64,000 bases of DNA from Paragyromitra xinjiangensis. Taxonomy: Eukaryota; Ascomycota; Pezizomycetes; Pezizales; Discinaceae. Where the stretch lies: positions 1,054,001-1,118,000 of the forward strand of contig JBCAMK010000002.1 in the NCBI GenBank assembly GCA_038503065.1. Reading direction: 5' to 3'. Shown here piece by piece: positions 33,727 to 47,203 of this stretch (positions within the stretch are counted from its first letter, which is position 1; each line of letters starts with the position of its first letter). A program made the translations under genes and the position numbers. The notes beneath the pieces were generated by a model. The model searched no databases. It was given only the letters and a program-made list of their open reading frames with translations, and was not told where the DNA came from.

Positions 33727-36008
33727 TTAAACAGACCTTTCACCCTTTCTCACCCCCTCCCTCTCCAGCCACCTCCTCGCACTATCTATATCTGCTCCTG
33801 CATCTTCCACCGCAGCAATCGCAAACGCCAAATCATATCCACCCTGCTCCTGTAGCGCACTCTCGGCAACTAACCACTCCGCCATCTCTCTCCTCTTTTT
33901 TGTGCCCTCATCCACACACAACCCCAACGGTACACTTCTATCTATCAACCTTTCTGTGATCGGCCTAATCATCGGGAACGCTTTCGCCGTCGTCATAACC
34001 CCATCCTGTGGTACCCCACGGTTTGCGAGGCCGGATTTACACATATCATTCTGGCACCAAGCCTTTCCACACCCCGTTAAGAGCTGCTGGAGGAGCTTCC
34101 GCTCAACGCGGCGCTTTTGTTGCGAGCCCGTGGGGTCATACCCTTGTGCATATAAAGGACCGAAGCACATTGTGCAGAGGCCGAGGTCGTTGGTTGCGCC
34201 TTTCAGGGTACGCGCACAGTTCGGATTTCTGCAGATCGCGGGGAGCTGCTTTGAGAGACGCTGGAGGTCGTGGTTTTTTAGGTGGGTTTCCATACCCCGT
34301 AACCTAATGATTCGCGAGCAAAGATGACAGTCGGTGGTTCGGGACCCGCAATCGAGTTCGTGTTTCGACAAGCCGGTCATAATGGTCTCCGCATCTGGGT
34401 GTGATCCGTCCCCGCTACCTTCCTGCGGAACGAGTAAGTGGCAAAATTTGCAGAGGATTATCTTGCCAGGACAGGTTGTAGTCCGGTGGACGGCAAGGTC
34501 GGGGAGGTTTGCGGCTTCGTAAGGGCATGATGGACAGTTTCGGGGGTGGTGGAAAACAGAGGTATGTTTTTCGAGTGCAAATGGAGCGTTGTTACCGTGG
34601 GTTCTGCAGTGAGGGCAATGCCAGTGTTGCGATTCGGTCCCGCGTTTCATAACCTGACGACATTCTTTGCAAACATAGTTATTGCGGAGGCAGAAGTTCT
34701 CGTGGAGCATAAATGTCCGTGCGGGTATCCATTGAGTACAATTGCCACATTTCTTGTAGTCAGGCCCTGGAGCGGTGTCGTCATTGTTGTCAATCTCCAT
34801 TTCTACACTTCCAGGGCCCAATTGTGTGATCTGAAGAATGTATGGTCTTGCTGCCTCGTCTTCTGATTCCTCGTCATTTCCGGCATCTAAGGACCTATAT
34901 CCGTGGACGCCGATAAACACCGATTCCGCATCAATGAGCTCAACATTCGTGGAGTTTATCTCTATTCGTTTCGGATATCGGCTTCCAAAGTCTCCCCACA
35001 CATGTTGATTGTCTCGGGGTTTGTGGTGCTGCTTCGATGTTGATACAAAGACATCTACCTCATCCCCGTCCTCTGTGCCATCTATGTCTATTATCAGTGG
35101 GAGATCTCGGTTCCACTTCGTAAGCTCATAAAAGTGGTAGCCTCCAGGCAGGGCTTGGCCATTTGCCGATTCACCAACTTTCAACACTCCTCCTGTGCTG
35201 CCCCCGGCTTTTCGTGCCTGTCGCTGCTTCAATGTTTCCCTCGCCTGTTCTTCCGATAGCGGTTCGATATCAACCTCCAAATCTGCCCACCTGTCAAAAA
35301 GTCATCTTAAGATAAGCCGAAAGGACTACACCTACCAGTATCAACTATGCAGACAGCTTCCTCAGGTTCCAGTTTATCAATCAAGAACCTAAACTCCCCT
35401 TGATCCTTCTTCCCCCCACTATTGGTTCTTCCTCCAACCGAAAGAATCTCCCCAACCGTTAGCGTTGTAAAATGCATCCTCAAATGCCGTTCTAAAAGTG
35501 CCTTCCAGTCCTCATCATCATAGCCAGCTTCTAGAGGCCTCAGCCGTACATTGGTTCCCTTTGGTAGTGATTTCGAAACTATTGTGATCTTCGGCTTCTC
35601 CCTCGATCCCTCTTCCTCTCCTTCTCGCAGTGGCTCCTCATCCTTTTCATCTAATCCTAGAGCTTCCCGTAGAAATGGCGATATGCCGACCTCGCCTTCT
35701 TCGGCGGAGAACTCCCGTGGGACTGCATGTGAGAAGCGGTTATTCGCTGGGTTGTAAAGTCTGAAAATCAACGGATGTGGTAGCTGCTGATGCTGCTGGT
35801 GTTGTGGATAATCCTGAGGCGTATCCCAAGACACAGGGTCTATTACGGGTAAAGGTGGTCGTGGCTGCGACGATGCTGCGGCGAGGAGTTGCTCGAGCGC
35901 AGACTGTGGGAGTAGTATCTTATCGCCGGTCAGAGAGCTTGGTGTCTTTGCAGAAGTGACTATCGATAGCTGAGCGGACCAGTTTAGTGAGGGAGTATTA
36001 GTTATCAT
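33727..36008 (-). CDS. UFD1-domain protein with TRAF-type zinc fingers and AZUL domain
   Basis: Two exons (36008-35336, 35282-33727) encode 742 residues. The first 240 or so are UFD1-like: LTGDKILLPQSALEQLL, then LTVGEILSVGG and VDTDLEVDIEPL, the last joined across the 53-base intron. A Cys/His-rich block at about 415-560 looks like TRAF-type zinc fingers (KKCGNCTQWIPA, CKECRQVMKRG, CPHCRTHG, CPSCPYEA). From about 574 CRNPNCARTL...CTMCFGPLY...CGKAWCQNDMC matches the AZUL zinc domain first seen in UBE3A. The last 35 residues (AFAIAAVEDAGADIDSARRW) look like a UBA helix. UFD1 partners Npl4 and Cdc48 to extract ubiquitinated proteins; this longer architecture occurs in other filamentous fungi, as far as I recall. 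The start at 36008 opens directly before the conserved domain; an upstream in-frame ATG at 36200 is less likely. Confidence 0.82.
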
Positions 36009-36608
36009 CGTGAGAAATGAGTTTGCATCGTGGGAAAGGGGAAGGAGTCGAGTAGATGGGTATAGGGTATCATAGTTGTTAGTGGGGCTTCGGGGAAGAC
36101 GCGTTTGAGTGGCGGCCCCGCTTACACAATGCGGCTCAGAGAAGGTCCCAGAACCTTTTTCTACCCGCCGAGAACCCCCAAATCGCGCCGACTCCGTCAC
36201 CGGGTTGCTGATTTTTAGTCCTCCATTTGATATAACTGCTACTCGGCCGAAGCGCAGGTTTGCCGTCTTGTAGGCCTCGTTTCGTAGCCTTAATACCCAC
36301 TATCCGTATTGGACAATACTGGAGTCATAGGGAGTCACTCGGCTGTACAACAAACTCTTAGGTTTTGGTGGACAAACTTTCCCCTCTAATTCACCTGGGT
36401 TGAAATTTTTAGAATAGACATGCCTGTAAACTACGTTTAAAAGACAGCATGCAGTTCTTTTAGTTTCTATTTAGTTTCTTAGAAAGGAATTTGGTACAAG
36501 ATTCCCCGATACTCGCTCATAGGAACTCCCCCAACCACCACCTTCGATCAAGCAAACACCTCCTAAATAAGGCCCATCATATCCGAACCTAGAAAAGGTA
36601 AGTAAAAG
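36009..36608. other. Intergenic region upstream of the UFD1/AZUL gene
   Basis: No gene. It holds the UFD1/AZUL promoter on the minus strand and the 3' region of the next gene. The UFD1 frame stays open up to 36200 but without family likeness. Confidence 0.5.
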
Positions 36609-37598
36609 CTACGATAGCTCTGTGAAGTTCCTGATCTTACTTTCCGCATTTCTTAAAGTCTGAACATCAGCCATAAAACCACTCACGTCCAGTAACGCAC
36701 GCTCCCGCTCATCTTCTAGAAGTTGATTTATCTCTTCAAGGAATTCCTCAGCTACAGCTCTTGGTTCGGGATTTTGTTCACGATTTGACTGATGACTTGG
36801 CTGGAGTTGTGATTTTTCCAGCCAAGCTTTAGCTTCAGCTTGCATGCGCTGAGACATTATCTCGACACCTTCTATAAAAAGGAATGGTTCGAGGGATATT
36901 GCGGTTCGTCTTACGGTCGGCATGTCCGGGAGAGGTGGGTGTCTCTCTTCAAGGGACCGGGTCTTGTCGCTCTGGTCTTTAACCCATAAGTCGCAGTTGG
37001 CGATAATACCCTGAAGGGTTCTATAGGTTGACTACGAGGTCGAATTAGCATTACACTTGGATATCAAGATGATAGGTACAAAAGTGGGTACAGACATCAT
37101 CTTCCTTAGTTCCCAAAATTAAAGATATGACTTCAGATCTTATCCAGCCGGATTTGGTAAGAGCTGGATGGGTTGGTTCCCGAAAAATGTATGGTGAGGC
37201 GTCAGCGTTGTATGGCGGAAGCATACAGAACTGGCATCCCGTTATCCTGTATAGAGCTTCCATCACTGTGACAGGAATGATCTTGTACACTGTGTGTCAA
37301 AGTGTTAGCCTTAATATGTGAACCAGGGGTGAGTGTCCAAACTTTCGGATAAATCAAACATCCCCGCCTTTTCGGCCATCAAATGTAGTTTCTCTATTGG
37401 CATTAAACCCAAGCCTTTTGGCTCTAGGTTGGCATCAGCGTAGTCGAAAATCGCCTCCAAAACATCACAGAGCGCTTTTGCTTGGGGCTCCATGGCCGGA
37501 GCTGCTTTAGGTGATGAAATTTGTCCTCCCATTATAACTTGAATGGTTGAAGGAAAGGAAGATGGATTCAAGATCGCATTATATAGTGTGACAGACAT
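36609..37598 (-). CDS. DUF7514-like hypothetical protein
   Basis: Three proposed exons (37598-37343, 37289-37057, 37010-36609) give 296 residues. After a short leader comes a globular part with LMPIEKLHLMAEKAGMFDLS, then LYRITGCQFCMLPP, then HPALTKSGWIRSEVISLIL. This order (a TPEKM-like segment, an LYxxLGC-like segment, PALTxxGF-like) resembles the fungal DUF7514 domain, but several hallmark residues differ. The C-terminal third is charged and helical. Donor 1 (GTTTGG at 37342) is not a strong site; it was chosen because it joins the two frames. Donor 2 (GTGTAA) and acceptor CTTCAG give a clean in-frame junction. Function is unknown; exact intron placement is uncertain. Confidence 0.5.
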
Positions 37599-38377
37599 GA
37601 ATCCCAGCCTTCCTTCGTGCTACTGTAACAACTCTATGATAAGCCTCGTGTGACTAAGTGTAACGTGCGGCTGACGGTTCTGTTCAGAAGCTACATTTGT
37701 TGAAAAATAGGGGTCGTACCGTCTAGAAGACCTTTCATTAATCGGTCAACGATAATAATACCCGCTAGAAAGCCTAAGCTTTTGACTATACTTGATTACC
37801 CCCGTTATAATATCCTATGAAGGCAAATTTTCTTCCTGGTATCTGGCTTCTAGACAACCAAACTTGCGAGTTCCCAAATGGCCAGGGATTAACGCCTCTT
37901 GTCTCTTAAACGCTTGGTGTTCCTTGGCCAAAGCCCCAAAATTTGGGAATGGTTTGTTCCGAAGGGCCATAGGAATTTGGAATATAGGAGTTCATAATCT
38001 ACTCGCATGAGCTGCATTAGTGGTTGTGAGGCTTTTTTGGCATAGTAGATTAATGGCCAGTAGATATCCTCCCATATGCTGTTGAATGTTTCCAGGGTTA
38101 GGGTTTTGTGAGATCTACAGGGCCCAGGCACCAGAAATCATAGCTTTGGTGAAAGCGTAACATTCGGCCAGCGACTGGAAATTCTTCACAACTGCTATAT
38201 TGAATCCATATTTCAGGATGCGAAAAAAAATCTTAAATAGAAACTTTTCTAGTATGAAACGGAATCGCAACACTATTTTCGGTGTTTTATACTCTCGACT
38301 GGAGAAAGAAAAAATATATCGAAATTGAAAACCTATCCTGCAGCGCTTAATTTTTTTTAACTCAAGAGTTTTCCTCT
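37599..38377. other. Intergenic region
   Basis: No gene seen; it contains the promoter of the DUF7514-like gene and the AT-rich 3' region of the DAHP synthase gene. Confidence 0.5.
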
Positions 38378-39696
<1,319 letters not shown>

Positions 39697-41628
39697 AACT
39701 GCGGATATTGAGTTTTTCTTTCGATTTAGTTTTTGTTCTTTCGGTCGAGAACAAAAAGCGGGGTGGATGAGATGAGAATAGTATCTATAGCATCGGGGAA
39801 AAAAATTGTTAGTTCCAAACCCAACTGGACCCCGCCGAATCCGAGAAGCCGCAGCAGCAACACGCACGCAATTAATCTATGCAGGACTTACCGAGAGTAA
39901 ACCACGAGCTCTATATCTTTGTCAGGTTGCAGAGAAACTGAAAAAATCGGTTTGCAAATATCAATGGCAGAGTGAGGAGAGGGAAGAGAGTCGGAGAAGA
40001 ACAACAGAACTGAGTCGGAGGGGTAGTCAGGTGTCTTTTCAGCTAAACACACCACTCGAAAAAAATCCGTCGAGACCGTGGCACGCTGACTGAATTTAGC
40101 GACAAATCGTTTCCTTTGTTTTTGCCTATATAATTCTCGGCTTCTTACTTGTCTGCGCCGGGAATCCTAGCATCCCGCAATATACTAGTCCACGGCACTT
40201 CTGTAACTCTTCCTGGAAATCCAAGCCTTTTCGGGAGGAACACTTCCAGCCGGTGAAATTTCCAGGTCCCACAACGTGGGGCCAACGATATGTCATGCTA
40301 ATATACGGTATGAACCGGTCACAATCTTCTCCGAATTCCTGACTCTCTATATATATCTGCACCACAGTCAGTTTTGGATGAGCAGAGCGGACTTCTTCGC
40401 GGGGTAGGGTTCTGCTTACGTAACATATCCCGGTCAATATCGCTTTCCTAGTTCAGGCTAGATACCTGGGCCAAGAAGATTTTAATTCCTCTAAGTCTCG
40501 CTCTGGAGACTGAGAAAGTCATTGATTATCCCATAGTCCGGTAAAGCTGACTCCCCTGCAAAAAGAGTCTCTCTTGTTGGTGAGGTTTCAGCTAACTCTG
40601 TGTTGAGCCACAGTATACAGGGGGTCAGCATTTTTTACCGGACTATGGGATAACCCCTTCGTGGTTTGGAGGAGAGAAGCAATTGCTTTTGAGGCCAGAG
40701 CTGAGCTGAACCCTACCCAAGTTGGATCACATGTCGTGACCCGGGATACCACTCAACAACTATGACACGCGGAAACGTAAATGTGCTTATGGTAGAGCAA
40801 ATGCAAGAAATACATACTCATTATGAGAGATATACCATTGACCTTGTTTCTCCAAAAATACAGCTGATCAAAGACAGTCGAGAGAAAAACACAAAGGTGC
40901 ACTGAAGTGCACTTTTCTATGCAGCTCGGGAAGTAAAATAAGCTCATCCCCTGTAGGTTGCACCGTATTCTGTTGCACAGGCACGAATCAGTGTGCATGT
41001 CTGCATATCAGATTCGCATGTTACATTGTGTAGATAAAATACCCCACCATTACCATAGGTGTCTTATCTCAGCTTGTTTCTAGATACATGTAAGCAAGCA
41101 GCTAACTGATTTCCTAACCTCAGAAATGGTAAAATGGTATGCGCTCTTGTTTTAAATAGAAAGAACGCTCTAGGAACTACAAGTATACGTAGCATCTAAT
41201 CAATGGCTGTGATATAATAATAGGTTACCGTGCAGCGCTAGGCTAGACCTTACATAGAACCCATTGTTCTACAGAAGTACGATGGATTATGATCATGGAG
41301 CATTGAAAATGATCTCTAGGACCCTAACGCTAGAGAATAAAGGGACACAAAAAATGATCCGCGGTTCTAGTGCAACTCTATGTATTCGAGCCCTTATCCG
41401 AATGTCCTAGTGCCAATTGCCTGCGGTCCACTAGATACGATTATCCCATCGAACTAACCTAGTATGCCTACGCGACACTGTATTTACATGTCCGCAAATC
41501 CCAAAATCTCGAGTGATATATCATGAAGCCAACTATTCTCTAAAATCCAAAAATTTACATCCAAACAGTCCTATGCACAAAAGACACAAATTTAAACACA
41601 ATAAAACTCTCCCTCCCTCGCATATTCT
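39697..41628. other. Intergenic region between DAHP synthase and thiolase
   Basis: About 1.9 kb. It holds the DAHP synthase promoter at the left, one small palindromic element (40529-40650), a TACATGTA copy (41085-41092), and a minus-strand frame at 40126-40437 without recognisable motifs. No gene is supported. Confidence 0.45.
40529..40650. mobile_element. Short palindromic MITE-like element
   Basis: Arms of about 35 bases starting TCCCATAGTCCGGTAAA are inverted at the two ends, with a four-base insertion in one arm. TA lies on both sides (40527-40528 and 40651-40652). The element is 122 bases and non-coding. Confidence 0.7.
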
Positions 41629-43034
41629 CTACTCCCTCAAAATCAAGCTAGCCAACCCCTGCCCAGTCCCGATACACATACTCACAACACCAACGTTCTT
41701 CCCCGTCCTCTTCAACTCCGGTAAGAGTGTTGCGAGCTGCCTCGCCCCAGTTGCACCAAGAGGGTGCCCAAGCGCAATCGCACCACCATTAGGATTAACC
41801 TTCGCCGGATCGAGACCAAGCTTCCGAATACAATAGAGAGCCTGCGATGCAAACGCTACCTAAATCAGCACAACCCAAAACTACCGAAGACTACCGAAGA
41901 CTACGATCAAAGACCACAAACCTTCATTCAACTCCCACACATCCACCTCTCCAACCTCAACCCCCGTCGCCTCCAACAACTTCGGCACCGCAACCGCCGG
42001 CCCAACCCCCATCTCATCAGGCTTACACCCCGCAACCTGTGTTGCCACAAACCTCCCGAGCACTTCATACCCCAGCTTCTCCGCTATATCCCGTCGCATC
42101 ATCAGCGCCGCAGCAGCACCATCACTTACCTGGCTCGAATTCCCCGCTGTGCTAGTGCCATCTGGCTTAAACGCTGGTTTCAGCTTCCCCATAGCCTCTG
42201 CATTGGCGTTATGACGGATTCCGTCGTCTGCTTTGATAATGCGTGTTGTAACATCGTTTGGGTCCTCAGGGTTGATCCAGCGAGCTGGGGTGGGGACGAT
42301 CTCGGATTCAAAGTTGCCTGCGGCTTGGGCGCGGGAGGCTCTATTATGTGAGGCAGCAGCAAATGCGTCGAGTTCGGCACGGTTGATTCCGTAGCGTTCG
42401 GCAACGTTTTCAGAGGTGATACCCATAGGCTGTTGTGGACCATTAGTTTCTTGTAGCTTTTATGAGTAGGTGGGACGTACCATGATGCAATCTAATGCGT
42501 CTTGCACAGGGCTTTTCTTTAGCTCTGGGCTTAGATCTACTGGGATTGCGCGAGATCCGTAGTTCCGTGTCATGCTTTCCATTCCGCCGCCAATGCCAAT
42601 GTTGATAGCCCCAGCTTGGATTGCATATGCTACGTTTGTGATTGCTTGTAGCCCCGATGAGCACTGGCGGTTAACGGTGTAGAAGCTGGTTGTGTATGGG
42701 AAGCCGGCGTGGAGCATGGCCATGCGGCCAGCTTTGGCACCGCCGAGTTCTTGGAGGACTGAGCCGATTGTTACATCCTCAATTAGACGAGGGTCGATTT
42801 TGGTGCGCTCGAGGGTGGATTTGAGGATCTAGAGGAGGGTGTTAGTTAGGTAATTGATTGAGTTGTGGGTGCGCAAGCAGGTAGACACACGTGAGAGAGG
42901 AGCTCTTCGGGGTGGGTATCTTTAAAACCACCTTTTGTTGCTCTTGTTACTGGTGTTCGTAATGCAGAGACGAAGACAACATCGCTCACAGACTTTTTGA
43001 GAATGTTGCGGAGGCCTCTTTGGAGTAATGTCAT
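41629..43034 (-). CDS. 3-ketoacyl-CoA thiolase / acetyl-CoA acyltransferase
   Basis: Four exons (43034-42891, 42828-42481, 42429-41922, 41855-41629) encode 408 residues. The enzyme cleaves 3-ketoacyl-CoA with CoA in the last step of beta-oxidation, probably in peroxisomes. Catalytic features: the nucleophile Cys near 104 in [23 protein letters not shown] with His near 364, and the second catalytic Cys near 394 in [22 protein letters not shown] and [12 protein letters not shown] are also typical. The N-terminus ([15 protein letters not shown]) has no clear PTS2 and the C-terminus (SLILRE) is not PTS1, so localisation is open. The exon 4 acceptor is a TAG at 41856 that overlaps an earlier TAG; it alone yields [11 protein letters not shown]. 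Intron 3 contains two tandem copies of a CTACCGAAGA-like unit. Confidence 0.92.
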
Positions 43035-43705
43035 TTCGGTGGTGTACTAGGTATTAGGTATTAGGTGACTTTGAGTAATTCTGTAGGCTTCCTCTTATTC
43101 TTCTTTTCTCCTCTTCTTTTCTTCCTTTCCCTTTCCCCAGGCCCGCCGGGGACACTGGGATCTTAAATCGCCGCGAGAATATTCCCCCATTGCTCCAGTT
43201 GTTCCTGATGGCGGGGTCCCGATGCGGCTCTATCAGAAGTAGTGGGTAAGCGTTGGTAAGACTTACTCGGCAGAGTGTTTCGGATGTCGGGTACTGTCGG
43301 GGTTCTCGTCCACCGGAAAAATCTTTAGCCGGGGAAGGAGGATCCCACGCTTTGTCATCAGGAGACTCACTGCTTGATGTCCATTGTCACTTGGAGAGTG
43401 CCTACTTACCTTCAATTTTTGTCTGCTAGGTAATTCAATTCTTGCGCCTGAATAAAATCTATAGTACACATAACATAATAGGATAGGAAGCTCAGAAGCA
43501 AAAAAACAATGAAACCGCCAAACTAATATCAAATTTCCCAGGCCATAATCGCTGCAAAACCCAAGTAATCAAACGAAAGAAGAATACGCTTCAGTACAAA
43601 CCGGTTCCCATAAGATCAATAATTCCTATACTAATACCATTTACTATCAGTACTCCTTTGAATACCCTTTCATCCTATGCTTATGTGATCCCTTTCATCA
43701 CCTCT
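43035..43705. other. Intergenic region
   Basis: No gene. The left edge, just above the thiolase start, is a pyrimidine-rich tract (43080-43140) on the plus strand, that is purine-rich on the gene's strand. Confidence 0.5.
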
Positions 43706-44477
43706 TCAATAATGGCTATAATGCCCAGGTACCCTCATCCGACACTTCTCACAATCCGCTCTAAACCCCATCCTAAAGGGCCCACCTGTCTTCTTCTTCT
43801 CTGCCTCCGCTCCCGCCCCCGCTCCCGTCCCCCCCTCCCCATCTACCCCTGCAACAGCCACCCCTTGCCGCAGATCCATATCCACATCCTCCCCCACATC
43901 CAATCTCCCCATCCCAGGCCCCATCTCACTGACTGGTGTAGGCGGCCCAATAACCACCTGTGGTGCTCTCCTCCACGGCAAATCAGAACTCTGGCTCGTC
44001 GCAGCACCATCATCTATCATATCCTCATCCTCATCCTGCACTGCCACCGCGAACCGTGCCGCGAACCGATCAGACGAAGAGTCGCTGTCACTGTCGATAG
44101 GTGGGGTCGGCTGATACGTCTTATACGGATCCGTCTGGATAGAGCCATGGTGGGTATTTATCGGTGGGCTCAGAAACGACAGTTGAAACGTATCACGGTT
44201 GTGATGTAACGGACCGTTGCGGCGACGCTGCAGGTTTGTCAATCTAACCGTAGAACCCTAGAGATAGAGAAGAAAGAAAAAGTACTTTTACTGAAGGGTT
44301 CTCTTCTGTATCTGCTTCGCCTTGCTTTCCTCCTTGCTCTTCTTGCTCTAGTGATCCTTGTCGTCGTCGCTTTAGTGATTGTAATGGAGCTGTTGCTCCC
44401 TGTGTTCCCCCCATGAAGCTACCGGTGCTCCCGCTGCCAAACATCGTCTGCTCGTGAGGTTGCAGTATAGAAATCAT
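43706..44477 (-). CDS. Conserved hypothetical protein with C-terminal ADCEKCRMRVPGHYSHY motif
   Basis: Two exons (44477-44286, 44227-43706) encode 237 residues. Most of the protein is low-complexity: Gly/Ser/Gln at the N-terminus, RRRNGPLHHNRDTFQLSFL at the splice, then Ser/Asp/Glu-rich and Gly/Ala-rich tracts. The last residues, GFRADCEKCRMRVPGHYSHY, form a compact motif with a CxxC and invariant-looking Pro-Gly-His. I recall the same ending in other filamentous-fungal proteins of unknown function. Basic runs (KRRRQ, RRRN) could serve nuclear import. An in-frame ATG at 44444 is an alternative start. No function is proposed. Confidence 0.65.
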
Positions 44478-45332
44478 ATGTATCCAGAGACGAAAAAAGC
44501 TGCTGTGGATGTCCAGGTATAAAAGAGGCCAAATATAACCCCCCTTGAGAACCTGCGAAGCGACGTCTCAGCCTAACCGACGTCACAAGTATGGAACGAG
44601 GTAAAAAGTGAAGCGAAAGCTCCAAGGCTAAAAAAAATAAAAAAGAGCTCGAATGAGGAAAGAAGAGAACAAATCCCACGATCGACCGATGACAGCGCAG
44701 TGATGGGGTCAGTCGCCAAAGCTGGTGAATCAGGATTCAAGAAGTGGAGAGAGAGCTTTGTGTGGTGCAATGAGGCTGTTTGTTTTTTCCTCTCACCATA
44801 TGTCAGTCCGTATGCTCGTCTCCCTTTGTGGTTGGATCTAGTTCGCTAAATAATCTTGTTGGTTAGGCGTGTGTAACGCCACGTGATGTCGTGTTTTTTG
44901 GCTGTGCACTGCCCCGCTGTCAAGACGCGTGAAAGGGAGAGACGCAGCTTGTACCCCGCCATTATGGCGGGTTTTGCTCCGTTTTGGAACATCGTGGCTT
45001 GTAGTAGCAATTACTATCGTTTAGACAGCCCAGGGGTAAGATTCTCATTGCGAGTTCACAGCCACTATAGCTACAGCGTGTTCGCTCAGTTTGAGAATTT
45101 TGGTCTCTCCTAGTTCCTCGAATGGGAACACGCAAACATCGTTTAGGTGGAGGCTGAACTATGACTAACTTTGCAACGCACAATTGTTCGCACTGGTGCA
45201 AAGACGCCTTTCGAGGTATACCCATAGGATTGGTTCTCTCATCTTATATCTTGGCAAATATTTATTATTTATTACTACTAACTGTTGCGCCCCCTCGCTT
45301 ACACGGGCGCGGACTAAACTAAACTAGCCTAA
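44478..45332. other. Intergenic region
   Basis: No gene. The sequence from about 45240 to 45340 (ATTTATTATTTATTAC, then ACGGGCGCGGACTAAACTAA) recurs at 49285-49350 and belongs to the segment duplicated with the family copies at 45 and 49 kb. Confidence 0.5.
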
Positions 45333-46416
45333 CTAGCACGAGTCTGCCTGCAGATAATAAATTACTGCAGATAAATCTCCCGGGAACGTTACGTCCATCT
45401 TCTCTGTCACCCGAAACGTCCCATCGTAGCTCATCATTCGCCAACTTTCTCTAAATGTAACGAAACTGTACATCTTGCCTCCACCATTATTGTCTCTCAT
45501 ATCCTTCATCGAGAGTAAACATTGGTTTATCGCCTCTCCGAGGGATGGGCTCTTTGCTTCTATGACAAGGACAAAGTTTCGTTCCATCACCGAAATCAGA
45601 TCCATGAAAACAGATTCCTGCTTGCCACCGGTCTCGGGGTCTGTAGAGACGATCTCTTTCTCCACCCGTAGGCGTATATCGTGGCCCGTATAGCGCCTAG
45701 CACCGGAGAGTATGGGGTCAATGGTGTAGATAGATAGATAGATAGATACTTCATACACGCATCTAGCCCTAAAGCTATGGCGACGGGCCAATGGTGTAGA
45801 GAACTAAGTCACTAACATTGGTTTTGTTGAAATCTGCATTCGTCTCCGTAGGATAGCCTTCCGTATCAAGATATTTCACTATCGTGTCAAATACCTTAAC
45901 CTTGATATTCAACATTGCATCTACTCCGTGTCCTTCAAATCCTCACTGGGTTGTTGCCAACATCCTCTTACCGGAATTGCTCCAGATCCTCATGTTTCCA
46001 TCGTGAAGCCTAGTCTTTTCTCCGCGTCTAGGAGAGACATATTGGAATAGGAAGTAGTCCACTTCACCTTTCTCTTCTTCTGGTTCATGTTATCGTCACC
46101 CATCGTGTTTGTGTATGTTAATGCATCAGTGTTACTTCTCGCCGATAGTAGGGAATAGAGGGAGACTCACGATATCGTCTATGGTGTTGCTATCACTAGT
46201 ATTAGTGCGTGCCGCAGAATCTCTGTATACAGAGGGCTGTGCGCCGTATGGTTTACAAACGTCCGTCGGAGTGTGTAAGGATGCCCCCCGTATGCTCCTG
46301 CTGTGGCCGGGTAACCCTTGGGCGAGTGTGCCAGGCCATGTGCCAGGACTGATTGGGCCCGTGCCAGGTCCCCAGTTTACTGTGTACCCGTATTCTACAA
46401 TCTTAACAAATGTCAC
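45333..46416 (-). pseudogene. Decayed copy A of a PD-(D/E)XK-like fungal family
   Basis: Reading leftwards, parts align with copy B at 49.4-50.4 kb. Exon 1 (46416 to about 46170) is followed by an intron starting GTGAGT. Exon 2 opens MGDDNMNQKKRKVKWTTSYS, then DAEKRLGF, but meets a TGA soon after. A further fragment reads KYLDTEGYPTETNADF and SDLVLYTIGP. The last frame (45791-45333) has FMDLISVMERNFVLVIEAKS and CLLSMKDMRDNNGGGKMYSF. A short insertion with a GATA repeat near 45720-45790 duplicates the YTI-coding segment and shifts the frame. An Asp followed by E-A-K on a hydrophobic strand suggests a restriction-nuclease fold, as in other fungal multigene families. No intact product can be made. 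Confidence 0.6.
45720..45790. repeat. Insertion/duplication with (GATA)5 inside family copy A
   Basis: The string CAATGGTGTAGA occurs at both ends of this segment (45720 and 45789), with five GATA units at 45729-45748. Copy B has the string once, so copy A gained about 70 bases. Confidence 0.7.
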
Positions 46417-47203
46417 GCTTGCCTTGTACCAGCTTTTGTCTAGGTATAGTAAGACCTTTCCACCAATGTGTTCTAGAGAACTATTGTGTAAGGCTATGAC
46501 TCAACAACTGAAACACAAAGCCGTATTTCGGTAAAACGTTCACATTGCGAACACTAAGCTCACAACCGAGCTCGATTTTTGAGTTCGTGTCCCGAGAAGA
46601 GTAGGCGTGACGTAATATCTGCGAATTCAATCTATTTTAAACTTGATGGTTTTGTTCTGCGGAAATATCACACATCATTGCGCCTTGGCGGAAACCCTCT
46701 TAGCTACAACCTCACATCATGTTCGGTCTTCACCTAGCTTTCAGTAGGCGACAAAAATCGCAATCAATCTAACTAGTGACTCATCTATACGGATCATTTC
46801 AGGTCGTGCTATCGCAAACCGTAGACTATCACGAACTACTTGAGATGCACTTCTAAAGTACTCCACCATTTCCATTCAGTGTGAATTTTCGCTTGCGAAC
46901 GTTCTCTCACTCATAGGAACTATCTCCCAGCACAGAGATCCGCTTACCGCTATCATTCAACGAGTGATTACTAGTGAGCCGAGTAGGCTCGGGTGGGAAT
47001 CATCACTCAGTACACTATTCGCCCCAGCTGGGGGTTACGATATACTCCTTCGCAATAAATCTTCATCGGTATGAACAAGGTTTTTCAATTTTTACAGGGA
47101 TATAGCTATCAGCAACATAAACCCCTTCCCACCAATATTTCTTAGTACCATTTTCTTTACACAAGAATTGAAACTAAGAAAAACAACTCGAATAACCGAA
47201 GTC
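46417..47203. other. Intergenic region between family copy A and the AA9 gene
   Basis: No gene seen. Similarity to copy B fades within the first part of this gap. The right edge is the AT-rich 3' region of the AA9 gene. Confidence 0.45.

Noticed and set aside
40126..40437. 103-codon minus-strand frame as a gene
   Set aside because: No domain, no neighbouring exons and no promoter signal; kept as gene-free.
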